64,000 nt of DNA from NCBI RefSeq assembly GCF_001881565.1, contig NZ_MPDJ01000005.1:124001-188000 (forward strand). Reading direction: 5' to 3'. This stretch comes from Eisenbergiella tayi (GTDB lineage: Bacteria; Bacillota; Clostridia; Lachnospirales; Lachnospiraceae). The position numbers and the translations under genes are program-made. Position 1 is the first letter of the stretch. Every line of letters starts with the position of its first letter. The notes below the pieces were generated by a model. It saw only the letters and a program-made list of their open reading frames with translations. It ran no database searches and had not been told where the DNA came from. Positions 46,233-54,374 of the stretch are shown one piece after another.

Positions 46233-46250
46233 GCATACGTTTCCTGCCTG
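46216..46250. terminator. Terminator overlapping the yesN stop codon
   Basis: AGGCAGGAAxACGT pairs with ACGTTTCCTGCCT, and the regulator's TAA lies in its loop region. It is followed by GTTTCCTGTTATT and lies eight bases before the convergent HD gene's stop. Confidence 0.7.
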
Positions 46251-46257
46251 TTTCCTG

Positions 46258-46818
46258 TTATTCCTTCATTCTATTTTCGGTATCCTCATCGATTTTTTCT
46301 CTCAGACGAAGGAGCTTCTCATCCTCCTGAAAATACTTTTTCCCATATTCCAGGTTAAATTCATAATCAAAATCCGGCGGATTTTTCCCCTGGTTATGCT
46401 GAATAATGGTTTCCGCCTTATCAAGAGCTTTTATCAGCTTTGCTTCCGGCGTGGATTCTTCATTGTATTCTTTCCACACCCCCAGGAAATGGCTTTTCTG
46501 CGGTTCCGGAAGCAGGGAAAACACGCGGTTGACCGCTTCCTCCTCTATCCGGTATTTTTCTTCCGGATCGGGAAGGAGCGCCGCGGAAATATCCCCCTCA
46601 TACAATTCTCCCATATCATGGAGAAGGGCCATTTCCACCAGCTTCAGGCGATCAAGCTCCGGATATTCCCAGGCCGCAGTCATGGCACACAGGGCAAGAC
46701 GCCAGGAATGCTCTGCGGTACTCTCCTGTCTTCCCTCACTGCTCCATGCTGTGCGGAGCACATTTTTCAGCCTCTCCGCCTCTCTGATAAAATGCAGATA
46801 ACTCTCCAATCGTTCCAT
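46258..46818 (-). CDS. HD-domain hydrolase (HDDC2/YfbR-like)
   Basis: A 186-residue HD-superfamily phosphohydrolase. The metal ligands are in STAEHSWRLAL (first His), LLHDMGELYEGDI (HD pair) and DKAETIIQ (later Asp). Relatives are 5'-deoxynucleotidases; the substrate here is unproven. It follows the aspartyl-tRNA synthetase gene by ~60 bases and may share its transcript. Confidence 0.87.
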   Translation of the reverse strand: MERLESYLHFIREAERLKNVLRTAWSSEGRQESTAEHSWRLALCAMTAAWEYPELDRLKLVEMALLHDMGELYEGDISAALLPDPEEKYRIEEEAVNRVFSLLPEPQKSHFLGVWKEYNEESTPEAKLIKALDKAETIIQHNQGKNPPDFDYEFNLEYGKKYFQEDEKLLRLREKIDEDTENRMKE

Positions 46819-46879
46819 CGCTGCTCCTATCTGAAATTCCCGCTCCGGGGCCGCACAACCTGCCGGCCCGGATGAAGCA

Positions 46880-48229
46880 TTAGGGCATCACTCTGTGTAT
46901 ATCTCTGGGAAAAAGGGCCGCCTGCCGCACATTCTCCAGTTCCAGAAGCCGGGCGGTAAAACGCTCCAGGCCAAGTCCCAGGCCCCCGTGCAGCGGCATT
47001 CCCGCTTTATGGATCCATAAATAGCTTTCAAAAAGGGAAGGATCCATTCCCATCCGTTCCATTTTGGCAAGCTGCTGCCGGAAGTCGTGGATGCGCTGGC
47101 CGCCGGTGGTCACTTCAAGCCCGCGGAACAGCAGGTCAAAGCTTAATGTCACCTCCGGATTTTCTTTATCTTCCATGGCGTAAAAGGGTCTTTTGGCGCT
47201 TGGATAATGGGTGACAAAGACAAAGTCGCTCCCTGTTTCTTTTTTTACGATTTCGCAGAGCAGCTTCTCTTCCTCCGGCTCGAAATCATTCTTTTCACAA
47301 AGCGGGCGATTATATCGGGCGGCTATCAAATCCTTGGCTTCATGAAAACGGATGGAGGGAATGCTGCCGACTTCCGGAATACGTACCTTAAGCAGAGCCA
47401 GTTCTTTTTCATAATAGGACTGAAGATAGGCAAGGCTGCTCTTTATCATGGCGGCTTCCATCCGGCAGATATCCCGGAAACTGCTGATATATCCCATTTC
47501 AAAATCCACACTGGTATACTCATTCAGGTGCCTTGCCGTATCATGCTTTTCCGCCCGGAAAACCGGTCCGATTTCAAATACTCTTTCATACACCCCTACC
47601 ATCATCTGTTTATAGAACTGGGGACTTTGGGCCAGGTATGCATCCTTTCCGAAATAATCCAGCCGGAAGATATTCGCTCCCCCTTCTGCGCCCTGGTACA
47701 CAATTTTAGGCGTATGGACCTCGGTAAATTCTTCCTTTTCCAGAAAAGCACGGAATCCGCGGCACAGGCCTTCCTGTATTTTGAAAATTGCTCGCTGCTT
47801 TTCATTCCGCAGGGTGAGGGGGCGGTAATCCAGCAGTGTTTCCAGGGATGCATCAATCCCTTTTCCGTTAATCACCACGGGCATTTCCTCCTCCGGTGCG
47901 GAAAGTACCGTGATTTCGGTCAGGTGAAGCTCCCAGCCGGTTTTGGAACGGGGCTCTTCCACCACCAGGGCCCTGGCCCGTATGCAGGCTTCTTCTTTTA
48001 AGGAGCCTTCCACACGGCATTTACCGGTATCCAGTACACACTGGATCAGACGATCCGATGTCCGGAGGATAAGGAAGGAAAAGCCGCTCATCTTACGGAT
48101 TTTATGAACGCTTCCGTGGATTGTGATTTCCTGGTTCAGGCCCTCCTGCAGCCGGCCTTCTGCCGGAAAATTGTTTTCATTATCTGTTGGGACTGTTTCT
48201 GCCTGTATGGTTTCAAATGCTGTCATCAT
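46880..48229 (-). CDS. aspS: Aspartate-tRNA ligase, archaeal/non-discriminating type
   Basis: A 449-residue class II synthetase of the short archaeal AspRS type (no GAD insertion, unlike the ~590-residue bacterial AspRS). N-terminal OB fold with HGSVHKIRKM...FLILRT; motif 2 FRAEKHDTARHLNEYTSVDFEMGYI; motif 3 GGLGLGLERFTARLLELENVRQAALFPRD. Such enzymes often charge both tRNA-Asp and tRNA-Asn, feeding GatCAB amidation. AsnRS is the alternative but fits motif 2 less well. The start at 48229 follows AAGGAG. A long structured leader and a small ORF precede it. Confidence 0.85.
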   Translation of the reverse strand: MMTAFETIQAETVPTDNENNFPAEGRLQEGLNQEITIHGSVHKIRKMSGFSFLILRTSDRLIQCVLDTGKCRVEGSLKEEACIRARALVVEEPRSKTGWELHLTEITVLSAPEEEMPVVINGKGIDASLETLLDYRPLTLRNEKQRAIFKIQEGLCRGFRAFLEKEEFTEVHTPKIVYQGAEGGANIFRLDYFGKDAYLAQSPQFYKQMMVGVYERVFEIGPVFRAEKHDTARHLNEYTSVDFEMGYISSFRDICRMEAAMIKSSLAYLQSYYEKELALLKVRIPEVGSIPSIRFHEAKDLIAARYNRPLCEKNDFEPEEEKLLCEIVKKETGSDFVFVTHYPSAKRPFYAMEDKENPEVTLSFDLLFRGLEVTTGGQRIHDFRQQLAKMERMGMDPSLFESYLWIHKAGMPLHGGLGLGLERFTARLLELENVRQAALFPRDIHRVMP

Positions 48230-48357
48230 GAATTCTTCTCCTTTTTTCTGCCCGGAAATGCTGACAGCCGGTAAAAGCTGCATGAAGCAGGCGGCCGGCT
48301 TTTTCTGCCGCTTCCGGTATAACGGAAGCTTTCCGGGGTGACAAGATCCTTCGATCC

Positions 48358-48423
48358 TTATTTTTCAGTACCGCTTTTGTAAGGAGAACTAAAATCCATC
48401 TGGACATCGTCTTTATGTCTCAT
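48358..48423 (-). CDS. Possible 21-codon leader peptide before the AspRS gene
   Basis: ATG (48423) to TAA encodes MRHKDDVQMDFSSPYKSGTEK, with AAAGGATG nine bases upstream. Three of 21 codons are Asp (two adjacent), which is notable before an aspartyl-tRNA synthetase. Stable hairpins follow (GCTTCCG/CGGAAGC at ~48312-48332). Too short to call with confidence from sequence alone. Confidence 0.35.
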   Translation of the reverse strand: MRHKDDVQMDFSSPYKSGTEK

Positions 48424-48439
48424 TTTACCACATCCTTTC

Positions 48440-48786
48440 CCTGAGAGATACCAACTGTCAGGTTCCCGGTACAGGACAATCCGCTATCCGGCTTTTACGG
48501 ACAGGTATTCAGCCTGCCCGAATGGATATCCGGAAAAAACGATCAAAAAGAGCCCGCAAAGGTAACCTGATTACCAGTGTGGACTCTTATTTCTGAAATC
48601 TATGCCACACAGGTACAACACGGAAAGCGTTTGTACCTGTGATGCCAGGGAACTATCGGGATAGTCCCTATAACATCCGCCGATACAAACGCCGCCGATC
48701 GTCGTCCCCGTAAAGTTTACTGATTACAACATTCAGCATAACATTTGCCTTTCCGGTATGAAGCATACACATACCTGCGATTAATT
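48440..48786 (-). ncRNA. Structured leader RNA upstream of the AspRS gene
   Basis: From the predicted start near 48786 the minus strand forms several stable hairpins: GGGACTAT/ATAGTTCCC (about 48646-48670), ACAGGTACAA/TTGTACCTGT (about 48608-48641), then a terminator at 48545-48588. After it comes CTGTCCGTAAAAGCCGG (~48487-48503), a motif also present before the ABC exporter genes. T-box features (the AGGGTGGNACCGCG consensus) are absent, so the class is not identified. It may be an attenuator or riboswitch. Confidence 0.5.
48545..48588 (-). terminator. Intrinsic terminator in the AspRS leader
   Basis: Minus strand GAGTCCACACTGGTAATCAGG...TTACCTTTGCGGGCTC followed by TTTTT. It lies ~320 bases before the AspRS start, so readthrough or control is implied. 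Confidence 0.7.
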
Positions 48787-48792
48787 TTTCTT

Positions 48793-48821
48793 ATATTAGC
48801 ACTGCAGGCATAGGGTGTCAA
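48793..48821 (-). promoter_or_regulatory. Strong promoter of the AspRS leader
   Basis: Minus strand TTGACA, 17-base spacer, TAATAT. Confidence 0.75.
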
Positions 48822-48869
48822 CCCCTAACTTACACCGGGGTACAGATAAAAAAGCAGACGCTGCCGTCC

Positions 48870-49448
48870 CTATAAATCCTTGACTGCGGTTAAATCCGCA
48901 TCTTCATAGCGGTTATGGCCAGGCAAGGCTTTTTTATATTTCCAGCAGGCAATCGCCTGCTGCAGGGTCTTGCCGGGATTCGCCTCAAAAAAATCCCTGA
49001 TATAGGTATTATACTCAAACTGCCTGTCAATAACCGTCTTTCCCTTTTTCTTTTCCTCCAGAATCTGATAATAAGCTTCTATCGCCTGGGCATAGGTCTT
49101 TCCGGAATTGGATTTAAGCCATTTCTGAAAGGCTACCGGAAAAGAAAAGCTGTTTCCAATTTTTTCTTTGAAAAAAGCACGGTGTTTTTCCGAACAAACA
49201 AAATCAGGTTCAATAATTGTCTGTTCCGTAATTACTCCCACCTCTTTCCTGGATTTGGATACTTTTTTTACAGGGGTTATTCTTCCCGTATCAAGGTAAC
49301 AGGCGATTCTTTCTGTAATTTCCTCCTTGCCGCCGGAGGCGGGCAGGCCGTTCTCCCTGCAGAAGGAAACCAGCTCTTCTTTCAGGTAATAGTAGCTGCG
49401 GAAGGTTGCTGCATCCAGTTTTGCTGATAAGTCCGGACGTTCTGTCAT
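48870..49448 (-). CDS. SAP-like domain protein of unknown function
   Basis: A 192-residue basic protein. The N-terminal half reads as a SAP-type helix-extension-helix (YYYLKEELVSFCRENGLPASGGKEEITERIACYLDTG), a fold that often binds nucleic acid. The C-terminal half has repeated aromatic/lysine segments (FFKEKIGNSFSFPVAFQKWLKSNSGKTYAQAIEAYYQI), resembling DUF6434. The start at 49448 follows AAAGGAG; 53 open codons upstream overlap the SDR gene and are ignored. It follows the SDR by 13 bases. Confidence 0.7.
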   Translation of the reverse strand: MTERPDLSAKLDAATFRSYYYLKEELVSFCRENGLPASGGKEEITERIACYLDTGRITPVKKVSKSRKEVGVITEQTIIEPDFVCSEKHRAFFKEKIGNSFSFPVAFQKWLKSNSGKTYAQAIEAYYQILEEKKKGKTVIDRQFEYNTYIRDFFEANPGKTLQQAIACWKYKKALPGHNRYEDADLTAVKDL

Positions 49449-49461
49449 TTGTATTCTCCTT

Positions 49462-50238
49462 TCAGAAGCAGGTAAATGCGCCGTCGATAATAAAATCAGA
49501 ACCCGTGGTAAAGGTACTCGTATCACCTGCCAGATATACACAGATGGATTCCAGCTCTTCCGGCTTTCCCATTCTGCCGAGCGGCGCCATCTCGTTCCAC
49601 TTTTCAATCAGAGGCACCAGTGTCGGGGAATTCAGCGTCAGCTCCGTTCCGATATATCCCGGACTGATACTGTTAACCCGGACGCCCCGTTTTGCCCATT
49701 CCACCGCCAGGGATTTGGTCAGCTGGACAACGGCCGCTTTGGAGGCGTTATATGCACACTGCGGCTGCGGCACGTTTACGATGTGCGCCGACATGGAGGC
49801 GGTATTGATGATGGAGCCTCCGCCATTGGCCAGCATATATTTTCCCGCCGCAATATCGGTTAAAAAGATGCCGTTCAGATTAACATTGATAACCTTCAGC
49901 CACTGGTCATAAGTCATCTCTTCCGCCGGCGCGTTGATGCAGATGCCCGCGTTGTTATGACAGAAATCAAGCCCTCCCAATTCTTTGACCACCTGCTGCA
50001 CCATTGCATCCACCTGCTCCTTATCAGTACAGTCTGTCTTAATGGCGATTACTTTTCTGCCTGTTTTCTCCGCAATTTCCTTTGCGGTCTTTTCCGCTTC
50101 GTCAATGTCAATGTCCACGATGGCAATATCGGCGCCCGCTTCAGCAAATGCCGATGCCGTACATTTTCCGATCCCTCGTGCGGCCCCGGTTACAAAACCC
50201 TTTTTCCCATCCAGTCTCATTTTCTCGATAATCCCCAT
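49462..50238 (-). CDS. Short-chain dehydrogenase/reductase (polyol/ketose type)
   Basis: A 258-residue NAD(P)-dependent oxidoreductase with TGAARGIGKCTASAF (cofactor), NNAG, the catalytic Ser in NTASMSAH and YNASKAAVVQL. The Asp after beta-2 (IVDIDID) points to NAD(H). The best general fit is a sugar-alcohol or ketose dehydrogenase; the substrate is unassigned. It is followed closely by the SAP-like gene. Confidence 0.88.
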   Translation of the reverse strand: MGIIEKMRLDGKKGFVTGAARGIGKCTASAFAEAGADIAIVDIDIDEAEKTAKEIAEKTGRKVIAIKTDCTDKEQVDAMVQQVVKELGGLDFCHNNAGICINAPAEEMTYDQWLKVINVNLNGIFLTDIAAGKYMLANGGGSIINTASMSAHIVNVPQPQCAYNASKAAVVQLTKSLAVEWAKRGVRVNSISPGYIGTELTLNSPTLVPLIEKWNEMAPLGRMGKPEELESICVYLAGDTSTFTTGSDFIIDGAFTCF

Positions 50239-50305
50239 AGCTTCTCTCCTTTTCTTTTTCCGATCATTTATGATTTGTTTTATGTATCATGATGTCGAAA
50301 TACAC

Positions 50306-51088
50306 TCAATCCTCTTTCCGGATGAGCCTGCCCCCCAGCAGTTCTTCCAGCTTTGCCGCGAGCAGGGATGCTATCACCTCATTCCCTTTATCGGAGGGAT
50401 GAAGGCCATCGTAGGTAAAATCAGCCGCTTCCTCCGGATAGGGATATTCATCTTCCCCGAATCGGACCGGTATCTTCGTATACTCCGGATAGGGCAGCTT
50501 CCGATAGCCGTCCTGTGTTTTCACCCATTTGAAACGAACCACATTTTCCGGAGTAATGCCCGATAAATCATGCAGATTCAAAGCTGGAATTCCTTCCTCA
50601 CAGCAGGTTTCATAGATGCCCTCTGCAATGTCCGAAAGCCATTGCCCCTGGTCGGGCATATAACTGCCGAGGGCATTGTTAAAGGGATCCAGAATATAGA
50701 CGAAATCCCCCCGTTCCACCGGATTCATAACCAGAAGCGCCGCATTCGGGGCCTTCTGCCGGATATGGGAAATCAGGATACCCATATTTCCCAATATGGT
50801 TCCTTCCTTTTTCTGCACAAAATCTTCCCTTCTGCCCAAAGGGACGCCGCCGTGCCAGTCATTGGTTCCCAGAAGAACCGTATATAAATCAGCTTCCGGC
50901 AGCTCTGCATTTACCCAGTCCGGCGTGGACGAACCGTTCATACCGATATTGACAACGGATAAATTGGAAAAATATTCACAGGTTCGGGTGAGATATCCCT
51001 TTTTCACGCGATTGTCCGTTTCATCAAGATGATCATTCAGATAGGTAAAAGAATCCCCTATGGCACACCACTTTATTTCTTCCTTCAT
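50306..51088 (-). CDS. SGNH/GDSL-family hydrolase
   Basis: A 260-residue esterase-fold protein with the nucleophile Ser in AIGDSFTYLND, block II Gly in VNIGMNG, block III GTNDWHGG, and the Asp-His pair in YDGLHPSDKGNE. Without a signal peptide it should deacetylate or hydrolyse an ester in the cytosol, possibly from sugars. Its ATG overlaps the stop of the XRE gene by four bases (ATGA). Confidence 0.85.
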   Translation of the reverse strand: MKEEIKWCAIGDSFTYLNDHLDETDNRVKKGYLTRTCEYFSNLSVVNIGMNGSSTPDWVNAELPEADLYTVLLGTNDWHGGVPLGRREDFVQKKEGTILGNMGILISHIRQKAPNAALLVMNPVERGDFVYILDPFNNALGSYMPDQGQWLSDIAEGIYETCCEEGIPALNLHDLSGITPENVVRFKWVKTQDGYRKLPYPEYTKIPVRFGEDEYPYPEEAADFTYDGLHPSDKGNEVIASLLAAKLEELLGGRLIRKED

Positions 51089-51291
51089 TCCTCGTCTTCC
51101 TCCTCCCAAAAAAGCTCATCGAGGGTTTTTCCCAACGCCCTGCAGATTCCGATACACAGCTGCAGAGACGGATTAAATTTTCCTGCCTCTATCATCCCGA
51201 TGGTCTGTCTCGTTACTCCAACCGTCTCCGCCAGCTGTTCCTGGGAAAAATCCTTTTCGATACGGGCGATTTTCATTCTTTTATTCTTCAC
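51085..51291 (-). CDS. Small XRE-family regulator (YozG-like)
   Basis: A 68-residue HTH protein: MKIARIEKDFSQEQLAETVGVTRQTIGMIEAGKFNPSLQLCIGICRALGKTLDELF. The acidic tail WEEEDEE ends in ATGA that also starts the SGNH gene. This compact type often controls neighbouring membrane-protein genes such as the CPBP gene upstream. Confidence 0.87.
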   Translation of the reverse strand: MKNKRMKIARIEKDFSQEQLAETVGVTRQTIGMIEAGKFNPSLQLCIGICRALGKTLDELFWEEEDEE

Positions 51292-51315
51292 CCGGATTCC
51301 TCCTTTATTTCCGAA

Positions 51316-52353
51316 TTACAATTCCGTATATTCTTCCGTTATTTTCTGCTCCTGCGGTGCTTCTTTCCCATATGCCTTCGAAAAAATAAAGGGAGCAAAT
51401 AAAACGGCGATCAGTACCAGAAGAATGAGCACATCTCCCCAGGCAATTACCTGGCCGCTGATAACATCGGCGCTTCCTGCCACTACGGCGATTAAATTAT
51501 TATTCAGATAATGCATGATAACGGGCACCCAGATATTGCGGGTCTTCATCTGCACATAGCCGAAGAATATGGCAAGTCCCGTGCAGGTGAGCACCTGGCT
51601 GACGACACTCTGCAGCCAGGTATCCGGGCTGTAATAAAACATGTTGATAGGGAGATGCCAGAATCCCCACATGATGCCAAGCAGCAGCACTCCTGCCCTC
51701 TTGCCGAATCTCTTCTGAAGCATCGGCTGCAGGAATCCGCGCCATCCGTATTCCTCTCCGAAAAAGGCTGTGAAAACAAGGAAGAAATTAATGGGAAGGG
51801 CCATCATATTTATCCATACATATGAATTTTGGAATAGTTTAAGGAATTCTCCCGGCTGCCCGGCAATCGCATAGCTTAAAAAGATACGCAGGAAATACAG
51901 TACGAGGAAAAGGAGGACATAAAGCCATGGCCTTCTTTTCTGACCGTCGCCAAGACTGAGACCGTAATTTCTTCTGACTTCTTTTTTATCCATTAAAAAG
52001 GGGATCCATAAGAGCAGGCTTCCGATAATGATAATATACTGGATTATCATAACAAACGGTATCTCCGGAAGTATCATACTGATTATGGCTGTCACCGTCA
52101 TAATGCCTGTAAGGATTATAAAGCTCACATAAAACTTCATTGGCAGCTTTTCTTCTTTTTTCCGGGTTAAAATATAGGCAAGCATCACACCTGCTGCCGG
52201 ATAGTACATCTGTGCGTTGGGGAACACACTCACATCATTCCCTCTGTAAAAGCTGATACCCATCAGGATCCCCATTATTATGGGCATGCCAAAGGCAACT
52301 GCAAGAAAAATCCAGAGCTGCTTTTTTTCTGCTGCGGTTAATTTGATCTGCAT
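51316..52353 (-). CDS. CPBP-family intramembrane glutamic protease
   Basis: A 345-residue protein with about eight helices and the CAAX/CPBP motifs: motif 1 AFFGEEYGWRGFL (catalytic Glu pair), motif 2 GFWHLPINMF, motif 3 MHYLNNNL. Such proteins process prenylated proteins or bacteriocin-type peptides; the substrate here is unknown. The small XRE gene follows by 24 bases, likely in one transcript. Confidence 0.9.
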   Translation of the reverse strand: MQIKLTAAEKKQLWIFLAVAFGMPIIMGILMGISFYRGNDVSVFPNAQMYYPAAGVMLAYILTRKKEEKLPMKFYVSFIILTGIMTVTAIISMILPEIPFVMIIQYIIIIGSLLLWIPFLMDKKEVRRNYGLSLGDGQKRRPWLYVLLFLVLYFLRIFLSYAIAGQPGEFLKLFQNSYVWINMMALPINFFLVFTAFFGEEYGWRGFLQPMLQKRFGKRAGVLLLGIMWGFWHLPINMFYYSPDTWLQSVVSQVLTCTGLAIFFGYVQMKTRNIWVPVIMHYLNNNLIAVVAGSADVISGQVIAWGDVLILLVLIAVLFAPFIFSKAYGKEAPQEQKITEEYTEL

Positions 52354-52452
52354 CTGTCATACTCCTCCATTCCTTATGTTATTGGTTATTTGCTGAAAGC
52401 TGATTCTTTTCTGCCGGGACGGCAGGAACAGGGAAGGCCCCTTGTAAATACC

Positions 52453-52735
52453 CTCTCGGGCTGCTATCTACCGGGGGTACCTTCTTATATACGCATAATA
52501 TAATATATTTTTCTAAATATCAACTATATTTTACAATTTATATACTATATTTTTTATGATGGTAAATAGCAACCCGGTTCATTTTTTCAACGGTAAATAG
52601 CAGCCCGAGAGTCCCGTTTGCAATCCAGGATTCCCGTATTGTAAATGAAAATCCTGTTTTGTAAGTGAGTTTCCCGTTTTGTAAACGGAATTCTCCTTTT
52701 GCAAGCGAGTTTCCCGTATTTTCATTTATTCCTTG
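52453..52735. repeat. Inverted motif pair plus an array of short hairpin units
   Basis: CGGTARATAGCAGCCCGAGAG occurs on the minus strand at 52453-52473 and on the plus strand at 52591-52611 (20 of 21 bases equal), with a shorter plus copy at 52561-52577. Right after it come about six degenerate ~20-base units (52611-52735), each centred on TTTTGYAA and partly palindromic, e.g. CCGTTTTGTAAACGG. A frame across this stretch (52538-52786 minus) is not a convincing gene. Confidence 0.6.
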
Positions 52736-52877
52736 ATATGTTATAATGCGTACAGCAGGATCTTGTGTATGACAATCAAGAATCAATTCCCGTTCGAAAT
52801 TTTTGTATTCGGAGAATCCATCCCGTTTTACCTTTATTTTGATCTGGTTTGTTCTGGCAGCTCACACAAGATTTTTG

Positions 52878-54099
52878 TTACTTTTTAAGAAGTTTTGGCT
52901 TTAAGATGATGTTCTCGGCTGCAACCGGCGAACACCCTAGTTTCTTAAGCAAATCTTCTCCGTAATAAAAGCTGAACGCATCGTATGGGCTACGGTTGTT
53001 CAGCTTTTTTCTTTTATAAGAGTTGATGTGGTTCATCATCAGGGATATATCAGCCTGGGTCAGATCATCAAAGCTTTCTCCCTTCGGCAGGATACGGCGG
53101 ATCAGTTCATGATTGACTTCGCAGGCACCTTTTTGATAAGGACAACTCGCTTCCGTTATCCGTAAGTATAACCGGAAACAGACGGTTGAAATCCTTTGCC
53201 CCAAGAATACGGTCAAGCGCTTGAAAGATGTGGATGACAGAGCCAGCCGTATTGGATTCCCTCAGAAAAGCGAGCATAAAACTGTTCTCTACAAAATGAA
53301 CCGTAAGCAGGCATTTTCCCCCGGGTTTTCCGATGACGCTATCCATTTGCACGAAGGTTGTCTCCGGTTCTTTTTCAAGAAATTTTGGGAAATCCGAATA
53401 ACTGCGTCCCAGACGGCACCCCCTGTCTACTTTAAATTCTGGCTGTTTGTATCGGGGACGATACTTTACCTTGCGTGGCAGATCGATATTCCTGATCTCA
53501 AAAAGCTGAGCGTCCACATAATTATATAACGTCTTTTCACTGCACATCAGCTCATCGACATGCTCCGTATAAATTTGATGGAGGGACTGCCCGTTTTTAA
53601 CAAGCGGAGTAATGAGCTTATTGATCCTGGCTATATCGGATTCATTTGACAGAATCCCTGTCCTTGATTCAGAAATAGTCTTGTGCGCCATTTCATGTGC
53701 GTCCGCAGGATCATAAATCCTCTTTAAAAGGGTGCATCGGGGGAGTTCCCGGCAGCCGTTGCAAACGTAAGGTGGTTTCCTCTTAACAGAACAGATGTCC
53801 TCTTCAAAATCAGGGCAAGGGAAGGTACATTCCGAGCACAGGCTGCATTTATAGACTGACTGATGCGAGCATCCATTCGCACCGCAGATTTTTTTAGCTT
53901 TACATGAATTGCGGTACTTACATGGATTATAGGGGTATCCAGGACGTCCGCTTTTCTTGTCATAGGAATATTTCCGGATCTCCTTGGCAATCGTTGTACG
54001 GTCTTTTCCCAGTTCCTTTGCAATAGCCCCAAAAGAGGCGTTTTCCTGAATACGCTGAGATATAATCAGACGATCTTCGTATGATAAAAACTTTGACAT
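52878..54099 (-). pseudogene. IS30-family transposase, broken by deletion and frameshift
   Basis: The N-terminal part (start MSKFLSYEDRL at 54099) holds the HTH and Cys-rich region of IS30-type transposases, the first catalytic Asp (VQMDSVIGKPGG) and the second in VILTDNGSE. The frame then breaks near 53145; the rest is in another frame and resumes at CPYQKGACEVNHELIRRILPKG with the catalytic Glu. About 25 residues between TDNGSE and QKGACE are missing. It should be inactive. Terminal inverted repeats could not be set with confidence; AGGATCTTG occurs near both ends. Confidence 0.85.
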
Positions 54100-54374
54100 G
54101 GCGACTCCTTTCCGGCTGCCAGAGATCAAAGTATAGCAGAAAAGGAGACCAACTTTCCAGTCAGTCTCAATCTTTGCAAAAGAGAATCCATACCCTTCTC
54201 TTTTCCCATGTAATATAACTATAAGTCCCATTCAAGATCCTGGGTATGGAATCTTGAATTACAATTCAGGCGGGATTATATGATAAAATAGGTCTTAACA
54301 AAATAAATTTTGCAAAAAATTATAGGATCTTAGAATCTGGTTATAAAGCACCAAGAAAGTTAGAGGAGAAAACA

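Noticed and set aside
48230..48800. T-box leader for the AspRS gene
   Set aside because: The AGGGTGGNACCGCG consensus is absent. A loosely similar AAGCGGTACTG stretch lacks the UGGN needed to pair with the tRNA end.
52611..52735. CRISPR array
   Set aside because: Units are only ~20 bases, degenerate and contiguous, with no spacers and no cas genes in the window.
52538..52786. 82-codon frame on the minus strand
   Set aside because: It is read through the short hairpin array and lacks a ribosome site and any family similarity.
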